64,000 bases of DNA. It comes from Gp13-AA77 sp035946735 (GTDB lineage: Bacteria; Acidobacteriota; Terriglobia; UBA7540). The position numbers were made by a program, and so were the translations under genes. The stretch lies in NCBI GenBank assembly GCA_035946735.1, contig DASYYZ010000191.1, positions 1-64,000 of the forward strand, given 5' to 3'. The notes beneath the pieces were generated by a model that had not been told where the DNA came from, did no database searches, and saw only the letters and a list, made by a program, of their open reading frames with translations. Shown here piece after piece: positions 16,428 through 25,055 of the stretch. Position 1 is the stretch's first letter; each line of letters opens with the position of its first letter.

Positions 16428-18806
16428 ATGAGGTCAGCGATGCGACGCAGAAGATTACTGGCAGCGCTGGGCGTGGTAGCCGCAGCGGTCTTATCAAGCG
16501 GTCCGATGCCCAGGGCACAAAACGAGACACCTATTTACCTCAATCCGAAAGAGCCGATCGAGGTGCGAGTTGAGGATCTGCTCAGCAAGATGACGTTGAA
16601 GGAAAAGGTCGGGCAGCTCAACCTTCCTTGCGTTTACGTGGAAGATCTGGGCAAGGATATTCCCGCGAAGATGGAGGCGTGCAGAAGGTTCGCTGCCGGA
16701 ACCTACACCCAGGAGATCGGGCCCGGCTGCGGCTTCTTCACGCTGGCGAACGAAATCCTGCACGAAGGCGCCCGGCAGCAAGCCGAGTATTTCAACGAGC
16801 TGCAGAAGATCGCGCTGACCCAGACGCGCCTTAAAATCCCGCTTCTCGAAGACGAGGAGGGCACGCACGGAGCCATGTTCCCGGGCGCGACCGTCTTTCC
16901 CGAAGGCCTGGCCATCGGAAGCACGTTTGACATGGATTTGGTGAAATCTGTTTACGCGGCCGCGGCGGCCGAGGCCCGGGCCGTCGGTATCCACGCGCTC
17001 TCTACGCTGGTGATGGAGTTGGACCGCGATCCGCGGATGGGCCGCAACGAGGAAGCCTACACCGAAGATCCTTATCTCTACGGCCGCATCGGCGAAACCA
17101 TCGTGCGAGCCGTTCAAGGCAGCGACCTCGCGGCGCCCGACAAGGTGATCGCCGTTCTTACCGATTTCCCCACCCAGAGCGAGCCTGCGAGTGGCTTGGA
17201 GCGCGGCGCCATTGAGTTCTCGGAGCGCTCGCTACGTGAGAACGATCTCCAAGCGTGGATCGGCGCCATCACGAAGGCCGGCGGCCTGGGAGTCATGGCC
17301 GGATATCCGGAAGTCGAGGACGTGCCGGCCCATGCTTCCGAAAAGTGGATGAGCAGGATCTTGCGGGATGAATTGGGCTTCAAGGGGGTGGTGGAAAGTG
17401 AGGGCGGCGGCTTCGGAACTCTGATTTATGAGCACATCGTTCCCACCCAGAAAGAGGCGGGCGCGCTGGCGCTGCGGGCCGGCGTCGATCTGAACATCAC
17501 GTACGAACCGGCCTACATGGGTCCGCTGATCGAGAATGTCGAAGAAGGACGGGTGCCCGTAGCGCTGGTGGACCGCGCCGTGCGAAGGGTCCTGGAACTG
17601 AAGTTTCGCCTCGGTCTGTTCGAGAATCCCTATGTCGACGTGGAACACGCCACACACGTGGTTCATTCCGCCGAATATCAGGACCTGGCGCTGCGAGCGG
17701 GACGCGAAGGCATCGTTCTGCTGAAGAACGAAAAGGAAACCCTACCGCTCAAAAAGAATCTGAAATCGGTTGCGGTGATCGGACCCGACGCGGAAGACAC
17801 CATGAACGAGCTTGGCGATTATTCTCCGCACGTTGTCCCGCAACATGTCGTAACCATTCTGGAAGGCATTAGGGCCAAACTCGGTCCCGAAACCAAGATC
17901 ACTACGGCAAAGGGCTGCGGGGTGCTGGGAAACGACACGAGCGGATTTGCCGAAGCCAGGCGTGCGGCGAAAAACGCCGAAGTGGCGCTTGTGGTGGTAG
18001 GCGAGAAACAGGGTCAGAACGGCGTCGACGAGGACAAGGATCTTCCCACTGACGGCGAAGGCCATGACGTAGCCAGCCTCGACCTTACCGGCGTTCAGGA
18101 GGACCTTATCAAGGCCGTCCAGGAGACCGGGACGCCGACCGTGGTGGTGCTGGTGAACGGCCGGCCGCTCTCAACCCGCTGGACCGCGGAACATGTGCCG
18201 GTGATCGTGGAGGCGTGGCGGCCCGGCGAGCGCGGCGGACAAGCCGTGGCGGACGTGCTCTTTGGCGACTACAATCCGAGCGGCCGGCTCGCGATCACGA
18301 TTCCCCGCCACGTCGGCCAGTTGCCGGCCTATTACAATTACAAGCCGTCCAAAGCCTATTGGATCGCACGGGGGTGGACCCGCAACCGGGCCTATGTGGA
18401 CATGCCCGCCACGCCGCTCTACCCGTTCGGGTACGGCCTGAGCTACACCAATTTCGAGTACAGTAACCTGCAGATTGAGCCGGCGGAGATCCACAGCGCC
18501 GGGAACGCGCGGGTGAGCGTGGACGTGAAGAACACGGGGAGCCGTGCCGGCGTCGAGACCGCGCAACTTTATGTCCACGAAGCGTTTGCACCGGTCTCAA
18601 CGCCGGTCAAGCAATTGCGAGGCTTCGAGCGGGTGGCCCTCGACCCTGGCGAGACCAAGACGGTGACGTTTGCGCTGACGCCTGAGGATCTGCAACTGCT
18701 CGATCAGGACATGCATTGGGTGGTCGCGCCGGGAGACTTCGAGATCATGGTGGGCAAGTCATCCGGTGACATCCAGCTCAAGGGAACACTGAAAGTGAGG
18801 GAGTGA
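16428..18806 (+). CDS. Glycoside hydrolase family 3 (beta-glucosidase/xylosidase type)
   Basis: 792 residues with a twin-Arg-like signal region (RRRRLLAALGVVAAAVLSSG). Domain order is the GH3 N-terminal TIM barrel (VEDLLSKMTLKEKVGQLN, DRDPRMGRNEEAYTEDPYLYG), the GH3 C-terminal domain (GIVLLKNEKETLPLKK, DGEGHDVASLDLTGVQ with the likely acid/base Glu) and a C-terminal fibronectin-III-like domain (YPFGYGLSYTNFEYSNL). The nucleophile region reads GVVESEGGGFG, so Glu325 stands where Ser-Asp is expected. Start: ATG at 16428 (or 16440). Full length for the family; exported, probably acting on plant or fungal oligosaccharides. Confidence 0.93.
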   Translation: MRSAMRRRRLLAALGVVAAAVLSSGPMPRAQNETPIYLNPKEPIEVRVEDLLSKMTLKEKVGQLNLPCVYVEDLGKDIPAKMEACRRFAAGTYTQEIGPGCGFFTLANEILHEGARQQAEYFNELQKIALTQTRLKIPLLEDEEGTHGAMFPGATVFPEGLAIGSTFDMDLVKSVYAAAAAEARAVGIHALSTLVMELDRDPRMGRNEEAYTEDPYLYGRIGETIVRAVQGSDLAAPDKVIAVLTDFPTQSEPASGLERGAIEFSERSLRENDLQAWIGAITKAGGLGVMAGYPEVEDVPAHASEKWMSRILRDELGFKGVVESEGGGFGTLIYEHIVPTQKEAGALALRAGVDLNITYEPAYMGPLIENVEEGRVPVALVDRAVRRVLELKFRLGLFENPYVDVEHATHVVHSAEYQDLALRAGREGIVLLKNEKETLPLKKNLKSVAVIGPDAEDTMNELGDYSPHVVPQHVVTILEGIRAKLGPETKITTAKGCGVLGNDTSGFAEARRAAKNAEVALVVVGEKQGQNGVDEDKDLPTDGEGHDVASLDLTGVQEDLIKAVQETGTPTVVVLVNGRPLSTRWTAEHVPVIVEAWRPGERGGQAVADVLFGDYNPSGRLAITIPRHVGQLPAYYNYKPSKAYWIARGWTRNRAYVDMPATPLYPFGYGLSYTNFEYSNLQIEPAEIHSAGNARVSVDVKNTGSRAGVETAQLYVHEAFAPVSTPVKQLRGFERVALDPGETKTVTFALTPEDLQLLDQDMHWVVAPGDFEIMVGKSSGDIQLKGTLKVRE

Positions 18807-18865
18807 CTGCCCGCTGGCAGGACCTTCAAGTAGAGTTCAATCAGAAAATCGCGGCGCGGGATCAT

Positions 18866-19939
18866 TCAAGGTCCAGCCGGCGGCGACTGCGTTCTGAGGG
18901 CGGAGGACGGAGGAATCGTGCCGTCCGACTCCATGCGCCGCATTACACTCCTGATCTCTGCCGCAAAGGGGCCGTTGGGCTCGGCCTGCACATAGGCTTG
19001 CATTTCCTTGTAGGCTTTCTCATAGCCAAGCTCTTTCAGATAGACATCCGCCAGCTTGACGTGAATTTCGGCCGGCAGGTCTGAGCTGAGTGACTCGGCC
19101 TTCAGATAAGACTGCTCGGCCTTCGGGTAGTCCCGCAGGCCGTATTCGCTCGAGCCCAGCCGGTAGTAGAACTGCCAGGATCCGGGCGAGCGACGCAGGC
19201 CTTCCTGGAGCACAGCCACGCTGGCTTCGTAGAGCTTCTCGTCGTAATACAGCTGGCCGAGAGCGGCATACACCTCCAGATAGTCGGGATCGCAGGCCCT
19301 CGCCTTCTTCAGTGCGGCCTCGGAGGGAGCCAATTCACGCCTTTCGGCGAGAACAGCAGCCAGGTCAGTCTGGGCGCGCGCATAGCAGGGATACTGGTCG
19401 ACAGATTTTTCCAAGTGAGTCTGCGCTTCGGAAAGTTTCCCCTCGCGAAGCGCGCGGGCGCCCGTCTCATACTCCTTGCGCGCTTTCTTGGAGGCGTTGT
19501 TATCCGTGAATGAGGACGCCTCCGGACGTGGAAGCGCCTTCGACCTGTTTGCCGGTGAAAGTTGTATGTTGATGTTCAGCCGGTTCCCCACCGAGCGGAG
19601 GTCCAACTCCTGCTGGTACGGTTGAAATCCGGAAGCGGTGACGCTCAAGCGGTAGTAGGCCGGCGCAAGACCCAGGAATTCGAAATACCCAGCGGCGTTG
19701 GCAGTTTGCGCGCCCGCTGCCATCCCTTCACCAGTTTCGAGCCGGACAGTGACGCCGCTCGGCAGGCTCCGGCCGTAGTCGCCTTGTACCCACCCACCCA
19801 GCGTCACCAGCCGTGATGGAGAGTCCGCCGTTTCGCCTGGAATTCGGTGTTGAGCCTGGACGGCACCTATCCTGGCTGCGAAGCCGATGAGGCAAAACCC
19901 GATCAGGGCCGCCGCCGAAAGATCAGCCCTTGGCGCCAT
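18866..19939 (-). CDS. Exported protein: carboxypeptidase-regulatory domain + TPR repeats
   Basis: About 357 residues: a hydrophobic N-terminus, one carboxypeptidase-regulatory-like beta-sandwich (residues ~45-125; ANAAGYFEFLGLAPAYYRLSVTASGFQPY), a linker, then four or more tetratricopeptide repeats (for example EGKLSEAQTHLEKSVDQYPC, LYYDEKLYEASVAVLQEGL, YPKAEQSYLKAE). It begins 22 bases after the TonB-dependent receptor stops, on the same strand, so the two are surely co-transcribed. A role in assembling or coupling the receptor is an inference. Start ATG at 19939 with GGAT upstream; a GTG at 19945 is in frame. Confidence 0.85.
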   Translation of the reverse strand: MAPRADLSAAALIGFCLIGFAARIGAVQAQHRIPGETADSPSRLVTLGGWVQGDYGRSLPSGVTVRLETGEGMAAGAQTANAAGYFEFLGLAPAYYRLSVTASGFQPYQQELDLRSVGNRLNINIQLSPANRSKALPRPEASSFTDNNASKKARKEYETGARALREGKLSEAQTHLEKSVDQYPCYARAQTDLAAVLAERRELAPSEAALKKARACDPDYLEVYAALGQLYYDEKLYEASVAVLQEGLRRSPGSWQFYYRLGSSEYGLRDYPKAEQSYLKAESLSSDLPAEIHVKLADVYLKELGYEKAYKEMQAYVQAEPNGPFAAEIRSVMRRMESDGTIPPSSALRTQSPPAGP

Positions 19940-19961
19940 GATCACGATCCAGATGAACGGC

Positions 19962-22900
19962 TTAGAACAAAAACTTCATCCCCAACTGAATGTTGCGCGG
20001 ATTCCAGGCGCTGCTGACTTCAGCCACGCCGGTCTGGGTGCACGGCTGGCCGAAGCCAATGCTTCCGCTGCACCCCGTGTTGATGCCGTTCCACTGGGGA
20101 TGGTTGAAAGTGTTGAAGGTCTCCAGGCGAAATTGCAGCGTCGAATGCTCCTGGAACCACGGCAGTTCGAACTCCTTGTGCAAGGCGAGGTCCCAGTTGT
20201 TCCGGCCCGGACCGGTCAGCAGATTCCGTCCCATGTATCCGAACATGCCCGGTTGACCATTGGCTAGAAGCTGGCTCTGCAAGGGCTGGGTGACCACCGC
20301 CGGGTTGTACCAGGTGGGCACCGGGCCGAATTGCGGATCGTTAACCACGCCTTTATCGATCTGGAGGGGGCCTGCGGTATTGCAACGAACATTGGTGCCG
20401 ATCCCGGTGTAATAGCCGTTGACACCGCAACCGAAGTCGACCGGAACGCCGGTGAAGAAGCTGGTGATCCCGCTGACGTCCCATCCTCCCAGAAGGCTTC
20501 GGGCTACGCCGCCGGAATGCCTGAAAAAGGGCAAGGCATAGATGTAATTGGCGGTGAAAACCTGGGCGCGATTCAAGTCAGAAGTGCCCTTCCAGCGGTT
20601 CATGTCGTAGTTGTCGTCGACACTTGTCTGGAAGTAGGCGCTGGTGGAGTCGTCGATCATGTGCGACCACGTGTAGGCAACCTGCGCCGTCAGTCCCCAG
20701 CCCGTGGTGTGCCGCAACTCCGTCTGCAAAGCGTGATAACTGGACACCGCGGAGAATTGCTTCTCCCGGATCGACGTGTAGCCCTGATAGGGAACAAAGT
20801 ACTGCACATCCGTAGGGGTGGACATCAGAATCTGTTGGACGTTGCAGTTGCCGGCCGCGTCGCACGGACCCCCATTCCCAGAGGAAAGCGCCGGAACGTT
20901 CATGGTGCCGACGCCGACCGGAACCTGGTCGAGGTTGCGGCCCGAATCCAGGTGGCGGCCGAGTGTACCGACGTAAGCTACGGTGACCAGGTTATTCCCG
21001 CTGAACTCATGCTGAACATCGACGTTCATCTGGGTAATGGCGGGATTCTTCTGATAGTACGGAATGGCCTGCAAGCTGGTAGGGCCAACTCCGGCGAAGC
21101 CGCCCGTGGTATTGAAGTTGTAGCTCGTCAGGTTAAAGACCGAGGGAGAAAGCGTGGTGGGCGCATTTCCTTCGAGTCCGATGGTGTTGGCGTCATTGCC
21201 GTTTCCGGCCTCGAAGTAGATGCCGATCCCGCCTCGGATCGAGGTCTTGCCAGATCCCGTAGGGTCAAAAGCGAAACCAAAGCGCGGACCGATATTCTTG
21301 AAGTAGGTCGCCTGGCAGCCCTTCGCGATCGGTCCGGCGCCACACTCCACCAGGCCGTTGCCGAAGTTTGTAAAGTCGTAGATCTGGCCCGTGGCCGGGT
21401 TCGGATGCAACAGGCCGTCCGGGCCCGGCAGAGCTTGCGCCGCCGGGTTATAGAGCGAAGGAATAAAGCTCGAGTCCACCGTAGGGTGGGTCACGTCATG
21501 AGGTGCAATCAGCAGGTAGTAGCGCACGCCGAAGTTAAGCGTCAATTTATGGTTTACCTTCCAGTCGTCCTGGAAATAGGGCTCGAAATCGGTGCGCCGC
21601 CAGTGGCCCACCCCATAGCCTCCGGTATAAACGCCGTTGGCGTTGAAGGTTCCTTCCTGGTATTGGTTTATCCGGCCTAAGAACATGTCCGCCAGCGCGT
21701 TGCCAGTGGTCACCGGCCCGTTGTTTGAAAACGTGTACCACCCCTGCGTGGGGAAACCGAACTGCTCGGTCAACTGGAATTTCTCCAGGAAAAACCCGAA
21801 CTTGAAGGTGTGATCCCCTTTGGTCCAGGCCACGTTGTCCCGGTACGTGTACACCGGCTCGGCGTCGTAAGGGCCACGGTAGTTACCATTGTTGACGGTG
21901 AAACTAAAGGGCGTCCCGCCGCTTACGGAGACGGAGGGAAGCTGCTGGTTGGCCGCGTTGGCCGGAAAGAACGTGGAGGCGCTCCAACTCGAAGGTTTGT
22001 CAACCGAGTGTGCGATGCTTCCCGGTCCGGCCTGCACCGCGATGAAGTGCGGCGTATCCGTGTAGCTGAAGATGAACTCGTTCAACAGATTCGGCCGGAT
22101 GTTGTTGTTGAGGTGCAGCACCGTCTGACGGGCGGGCACTTCGTAGATCGACTGCGTGGTATCGTAGCTCGATCCGCTCCACAGGGCCGGCACCACAGTT
22201 TTGGCCCACTCATCATTGGTAAACCGCACAAACAGTGACGTCTTGTCGTTGATGTTCTGGTCCACACGGATGCTTTCCTGCGAGAAATTAGTGGGCACAC
22301 TGTGGGCGGCGATGTAGCCGTCCACACCGTTGTTGGGTAGGGGGACGAACCCGTTCAGCCACGCCGTTGCGTTGGGATTCACCGGAACGGTCGTCACCGG
22401 AGCCCCATTGACGCTCGGTAGTACGCAGCCCTGCGAGATAAGCAATGTATTCACCGGATTTCCAGGTTCCGGAACACATTGGCTGAAGTCCCCTCCCCGC
22501 ATCTGTTCAGTGGGAACGCTGCCGCTCACCACGGAAGCCTGGCGGTACCGGGCCCACTCCTGGGACCAGAAAAAGAACGTCTTGCTCTTGTCGCTGTTAT
22601 ACACGTGAGGAATGTAGAAAGGACCGCCGAAGGTATATCCGAAGATGTTCCACTTCAGAGGAGTCTTGGGAGCATTTCCGCCCGGAGGAGCGATCTGCTG
22701 GTTGGCAAACCAGTCGTTGGCGTCCAGCGCGTCGTTGCGCACAAACTCGTAAGCGTCGCCGTGGAACTGTTTGGTGCCGCCCTTGGTAGCGATTTCCACC
22801 AGCGCTCCGGCGTGCTGGCCGACGTCGGCGCCGTAGTTGGACGTCGAAATCCGAAACTCCGCGATCATGTCGATCGCCGGGGTAACCGCGCCACCCATCG

Positions 22901-23585
22901 AGGTGGAGCTTTCCTGCGAGTTATTTCCGCCGTCCAGTTCCAGGTTACTGTACTCCTCGCGGTTCCCGTTAAACGAAACGCCCACCTCGGCCCCCGCGTG
23001 ACCCAGTTGCTGCGCCTCGCTGTAGCTGTTGTCCTGAACGGCGCCCGGCACCAGGAACGTCAAGGCCCCGAAGTTCAGCCCGTTCAGGGTAAGATTCTGA
23101 ATCTGCTTGGAGGTCACCACGTCAGACAAGGTGGCCGATTCGGTTTCCACCTTGGTGACGTTGCCCGAAACGCTCACCTGCTGCGCAAGCTGTCCCACGG
23201 TCAGGGTCAGGTCCACGCGTTGCGTCTGGCCCGCGCTCACGCTGATCCCCGACCGCTGGAGCTTCTCAAAACCCGACATCTCCGCCGTGATGACATAGTT
23301 CCCGATAGGAATCCTTCCTGCCTCATAGTCTCCTGCCGAGTTCGAGATCACGTCACGCACGAATCCGCGATCGGGGTTCGCGACGCTGACCTTTGCGCCC
23401 GGCACCACCGAGCCGCTGGCGTCGGTCACAGTGCCGACGATGGTGGCGGTATCCTGGGCCCGGCCGGTGAACGTCGATCCCAGGAAAGCGAGGACCACCA
23501 ACGGCAGGATCAACCTTCCGATGAACCCGCTTCTTGGGATTACGCGTGCACCGTTGCCCTGACACTTTCGAGATACGCTTGGCAT
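19962..23585 (-). CDS. Oar-like TonB-dependent outer-membrane receptor
   Basis: About 1207 residues with a signal peptide (GRLILPLVVLAFLGSTFTGRAQD), an N-terminal carboxypeptidase-regulatory domain (ATIVGTVTDASGSVVPGAKV, IPIGNYVITAEMSGFEK), a plug (GLNFGALTFLVPGAV, FRISTSNYGADVGQHAGALV) and a long 22-strand-type barrel ending RNIQLGMKFLF with the terminal Phe typical of outer-membrane proteins. This architecture is hugely expanded in Acidobacteriota. Start: ATG at 23585 with AAGGAG eight bases upstream, preferred over the upstream in-frame codon at 23618. It is divergent from a TPR protein/GH20 pair. Probably imports oligosaccharides or peptides; the ligand is unknown. Confidence 0.93.
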   Translation of the reverse strand: MPSVSRKCQGNGARVIPRSGFIGRLILPLVVLAFLGSTFTGRAQDTATIVGTVTDASGSVVPGAKVSVANPDRGFVRDVISNSAGDYEAGRIPIGNYVITAEMSGFEKLQRSGISVSAGQTQRVDLTLTVGQLAQQVSVSGNVTKVETESATLSDVVTSKQIQNLTLNGLNFGALTFLVPGAVQDNSYSEAQQLGHAGAEVGVSFNGNREEYSNLELDGGNNSQESSTSMGGAVTPAIDMIAEFRISTSNYGADVGQHAGALVEIATKGGTKQFHGDAYEFVRNDALDANDWFANQQIAPPGGNAPKTPLKWNIFGYTFGGPFYIPHVYNSDKSKTFFFWSQEWARYRQASVVSGSVPTEQMRGGDFSQCVPEPGNPVNTLLISQGCVLPSVNGAPVTTVPVNPNATAWLNGFVPLPNNGVDGYIAAHSVPTNFSQESIRVDQNINDKTSLFVRFTNDEWAKTVVPALWSGSSYDTTQSIYEVPARQTVLHLNNNIRPNLLNEFIFSYTDTPHFIAVQAGPGSIAHSVDKPSSWSASTFFPANAANQQLPSVSVSGGTPFSFTVNNGNYRGPYDAEPVYTYRDNVAWTKGDHTFKFGFFLEKFQLTEQFGFPTQGWYTFSNNGPVTTGNALADMFLGRINQYQEGTFNANGVYTGGYGVGHWRRTDFEPYFQDDWKVNHKLTLNFGVRYYLLIAPHDVTHPTVDSSFIPSLYNPAAQALPGPDGLLHPNPATGQIYDFTNFGNGLVECGAGPIAKGCQATYFKNIGPRFGFAFDPTGSGKTSIRGGIGIYFEAGNGNDANTIGLEGNAPTTLSPSVFNLTSYNFNTTGGFAGVGPTSLQAIPYYQKNPAITQMNVDVQHEFSGNNLVTVAYVGTLGRHLDSGRNLDQVPVGVGTMNVPALSSGNGGPCDAAGNCNVQQILMSTPTDVQYFVPYQGYTSIREKQFSAVSSYHALQTELRHTTGWGLTAQVAYTWSHMIDDSTSAYFQTSVDDNYDMNRWKGTSDLNRAQVFTANYIYALPFFRHSGGVARSLLGGWDVSGITSFFTGVPVDFGCGVNGYYTGIGTNVRCNTAGPLQIDKGVVNDPQFGPVPTWYNPAVVTQPLQSQLLANGQPGMFGYMGRNLLTGPGRNNWDLALHKEFELPWFQEHSTLQFRLETFNTFNHPQWNGINTGCSGSIGFGQPCTQTGVAEVSSAWNPRNIQLGMKFLF

Positions 23586-23856
23586 AGGAGAATCTCCTTT
23601 TCGCGCCGTGAACCCCACGCTGGAAATGACAGTCAGCCGGTATAAGGTGCAGTCAGCCTGAGAGCCTGATATTCTTCGAGGTCTCTTCTTGTTGCTTTGA
23701 GCGAGAGGTCAATCATCTTACTGCTAAACAGAATGGTTTTACATCTCTCCCATCCCATAAGTCAAGCAAAATCTCTCTGTCGCGGACAATCGTGGCATGA
23801 ATGACGAAAGTGCAGGCGGCGACGTTATATGATGAAGGCTGGAGCAACGGTCACAG

Positions 23857-25026
23857 ATGGTCGCGGCGCCCGCACGATTTATTCTCGCCCTTATCGTGGT
23901 TCTGTTGCTTTCGAACCAGCCTGCCTCGCCGCAGGTTCCGCCTGATCCCAAAACGCTCTTCGGAGACGCCCAACGCGCCCTCGTGGCGCACGACTATCCC
24001 CAGGCCGAGATCGGCTTCCGCAAGTACCTGGAGATGGACCCACGCTCGGCGGCGGGCTACTCCAACCTCGGCGTGGTCTACATGCGGCTCGCCCGGTACG
24101 ATTCGGCAATCGAGGCCTTCCACAAGGCCAAAGCGCTGGCGCCCGGCTTGCCCGAACTCGACCTCAACCTGGGTCTGGCTTACTATCATGAAGAAGAATT
24201 CGTCAAGGCCATTCCGGCGTTTGAGCGGGTCATCCATCTCAAGCCGGAAGATTCGCAGGCGCGCTACCTATTGGGCGTGAGCTATTTCATGAGCGGTGAT
24301 TACGCGCACGCGGTGACCGCACTGGAGCCTCTCTCGGGCGCCGAGCAGCAGAATCTGGATTTCCTCTGCGAACTTGGCATCGCCTACGGGAAGCTCAAGA
24401 GAACGGGAGATTCCGCCCGCGCCTTCCGGCAGATGCTTCACGTGGGCGGCGACACGGCGCAAATGCACTTGCTCCTGGGCGCTGCCGACCTGGACCTCGA
24501 TCGGATTCCCGATGCGCAAACCGAACTCGAGAAAGCCGCAGCGCTCGACCCCCGGTTGCCCTTCGAACATTACAATCTGGGCGTGCTCTATGAGCGTCAG
24601 GCTAAACTCGAGCGAGCGAGCGCGGAATTCAAACAGGAAATCAGGCTCGCTCCGGATGAGCCCTGGAGCTATGAGAGCCTCGGGACGATTGACCTTCAGT
24701 TGGGGGACGCAGCCGGGGCACTTGAGATGTTTCGACGCGCGGTCAGCATCAATCCAAAGCTTCCCAATTCCCTGGACGGAGTTGGCGAGGCCCTGATGCG
24801 GGAGGGCCAGCCCGGAAAGGCGCTGCCCTACTTCCAGCAGGCCGCACAACTGGAACCGGACAGCGCCAAGGTGCATTTTCAGCTAGGCCAGGCGTACGAA
24901 AAGACCGGCCAACATCAAAAGGCTCAAGCTGAGATAGCCGAGGCTGGAAGGTTGCAAACGACAGCCCGCAAAAGTTTCGAGGACACCATGGCAGGCAAGT
25001 TCCGCGCTCCAACAGCGGATCCGTAA
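23857..25026 (+). CDS. Exported TPR-repeat protein
   Basis: 389 residues with a signal peptide (RFILALIVVLLLSNQPASPQ) and about nine to ten TPR units across the whole mature chain (for example YPQAEIGFRKYLEMDPRS, YDSAIEAFHKAKALAPGL, PGKALPYFQQAAQLEPDS). No catalytic domain. It is divergent from the TonB receptor and just 29 bases upstream of the GH20-like gene, so it probably shares a transcript with it. TPR arrays mediate protein contacts in the periplasm; the partner is not known. Confidence 0.85.
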   Translation: MVAAPARFILALIVVLLLSNQPASPQVPPDPKTLFGDAQRALVAHDYPQAEIGFRKYLEMDPRSAAGYSNLGVVYMRLARYDSAIEAFHKAKALAPGLPELDLNLGLAYYHEEEFVKAIPAFERVIHLKPEDSQARYLLGVSYFMSGDYAHAVTALEPLSGAEQQNLDFLCELGIAYGKLKRTGDSARAFRQMLHVGGDTAQMHLLLGAADLDLDRIPDAQTELEKAAALDPRLPFEHYNLGVLYERQAKLERASAEFKQEIRLAPDEPWSYESLGTIDLQLGDAAGALEMFRRAVSINPKLPNSLDGVGEALMREGQPGKALPYFQQAAQLEPDSAKVHFQLGQAYEKTGQHQKAQAEIAEAGRLQTTARKSFEDTMAGKFRAPTADP

Positions 25027-25055
25027 ATCCGAACTTTATTCGTCAGAGCACCTCT

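Noticed and set aside
20331..21680. 449-codon plus-strand open frame opposite the TonB receptor
   Set aside because: Val/Arg-rich translation with no domain, entirely within the receptor gene; a shadow frame. The same holds for 22479-23645.
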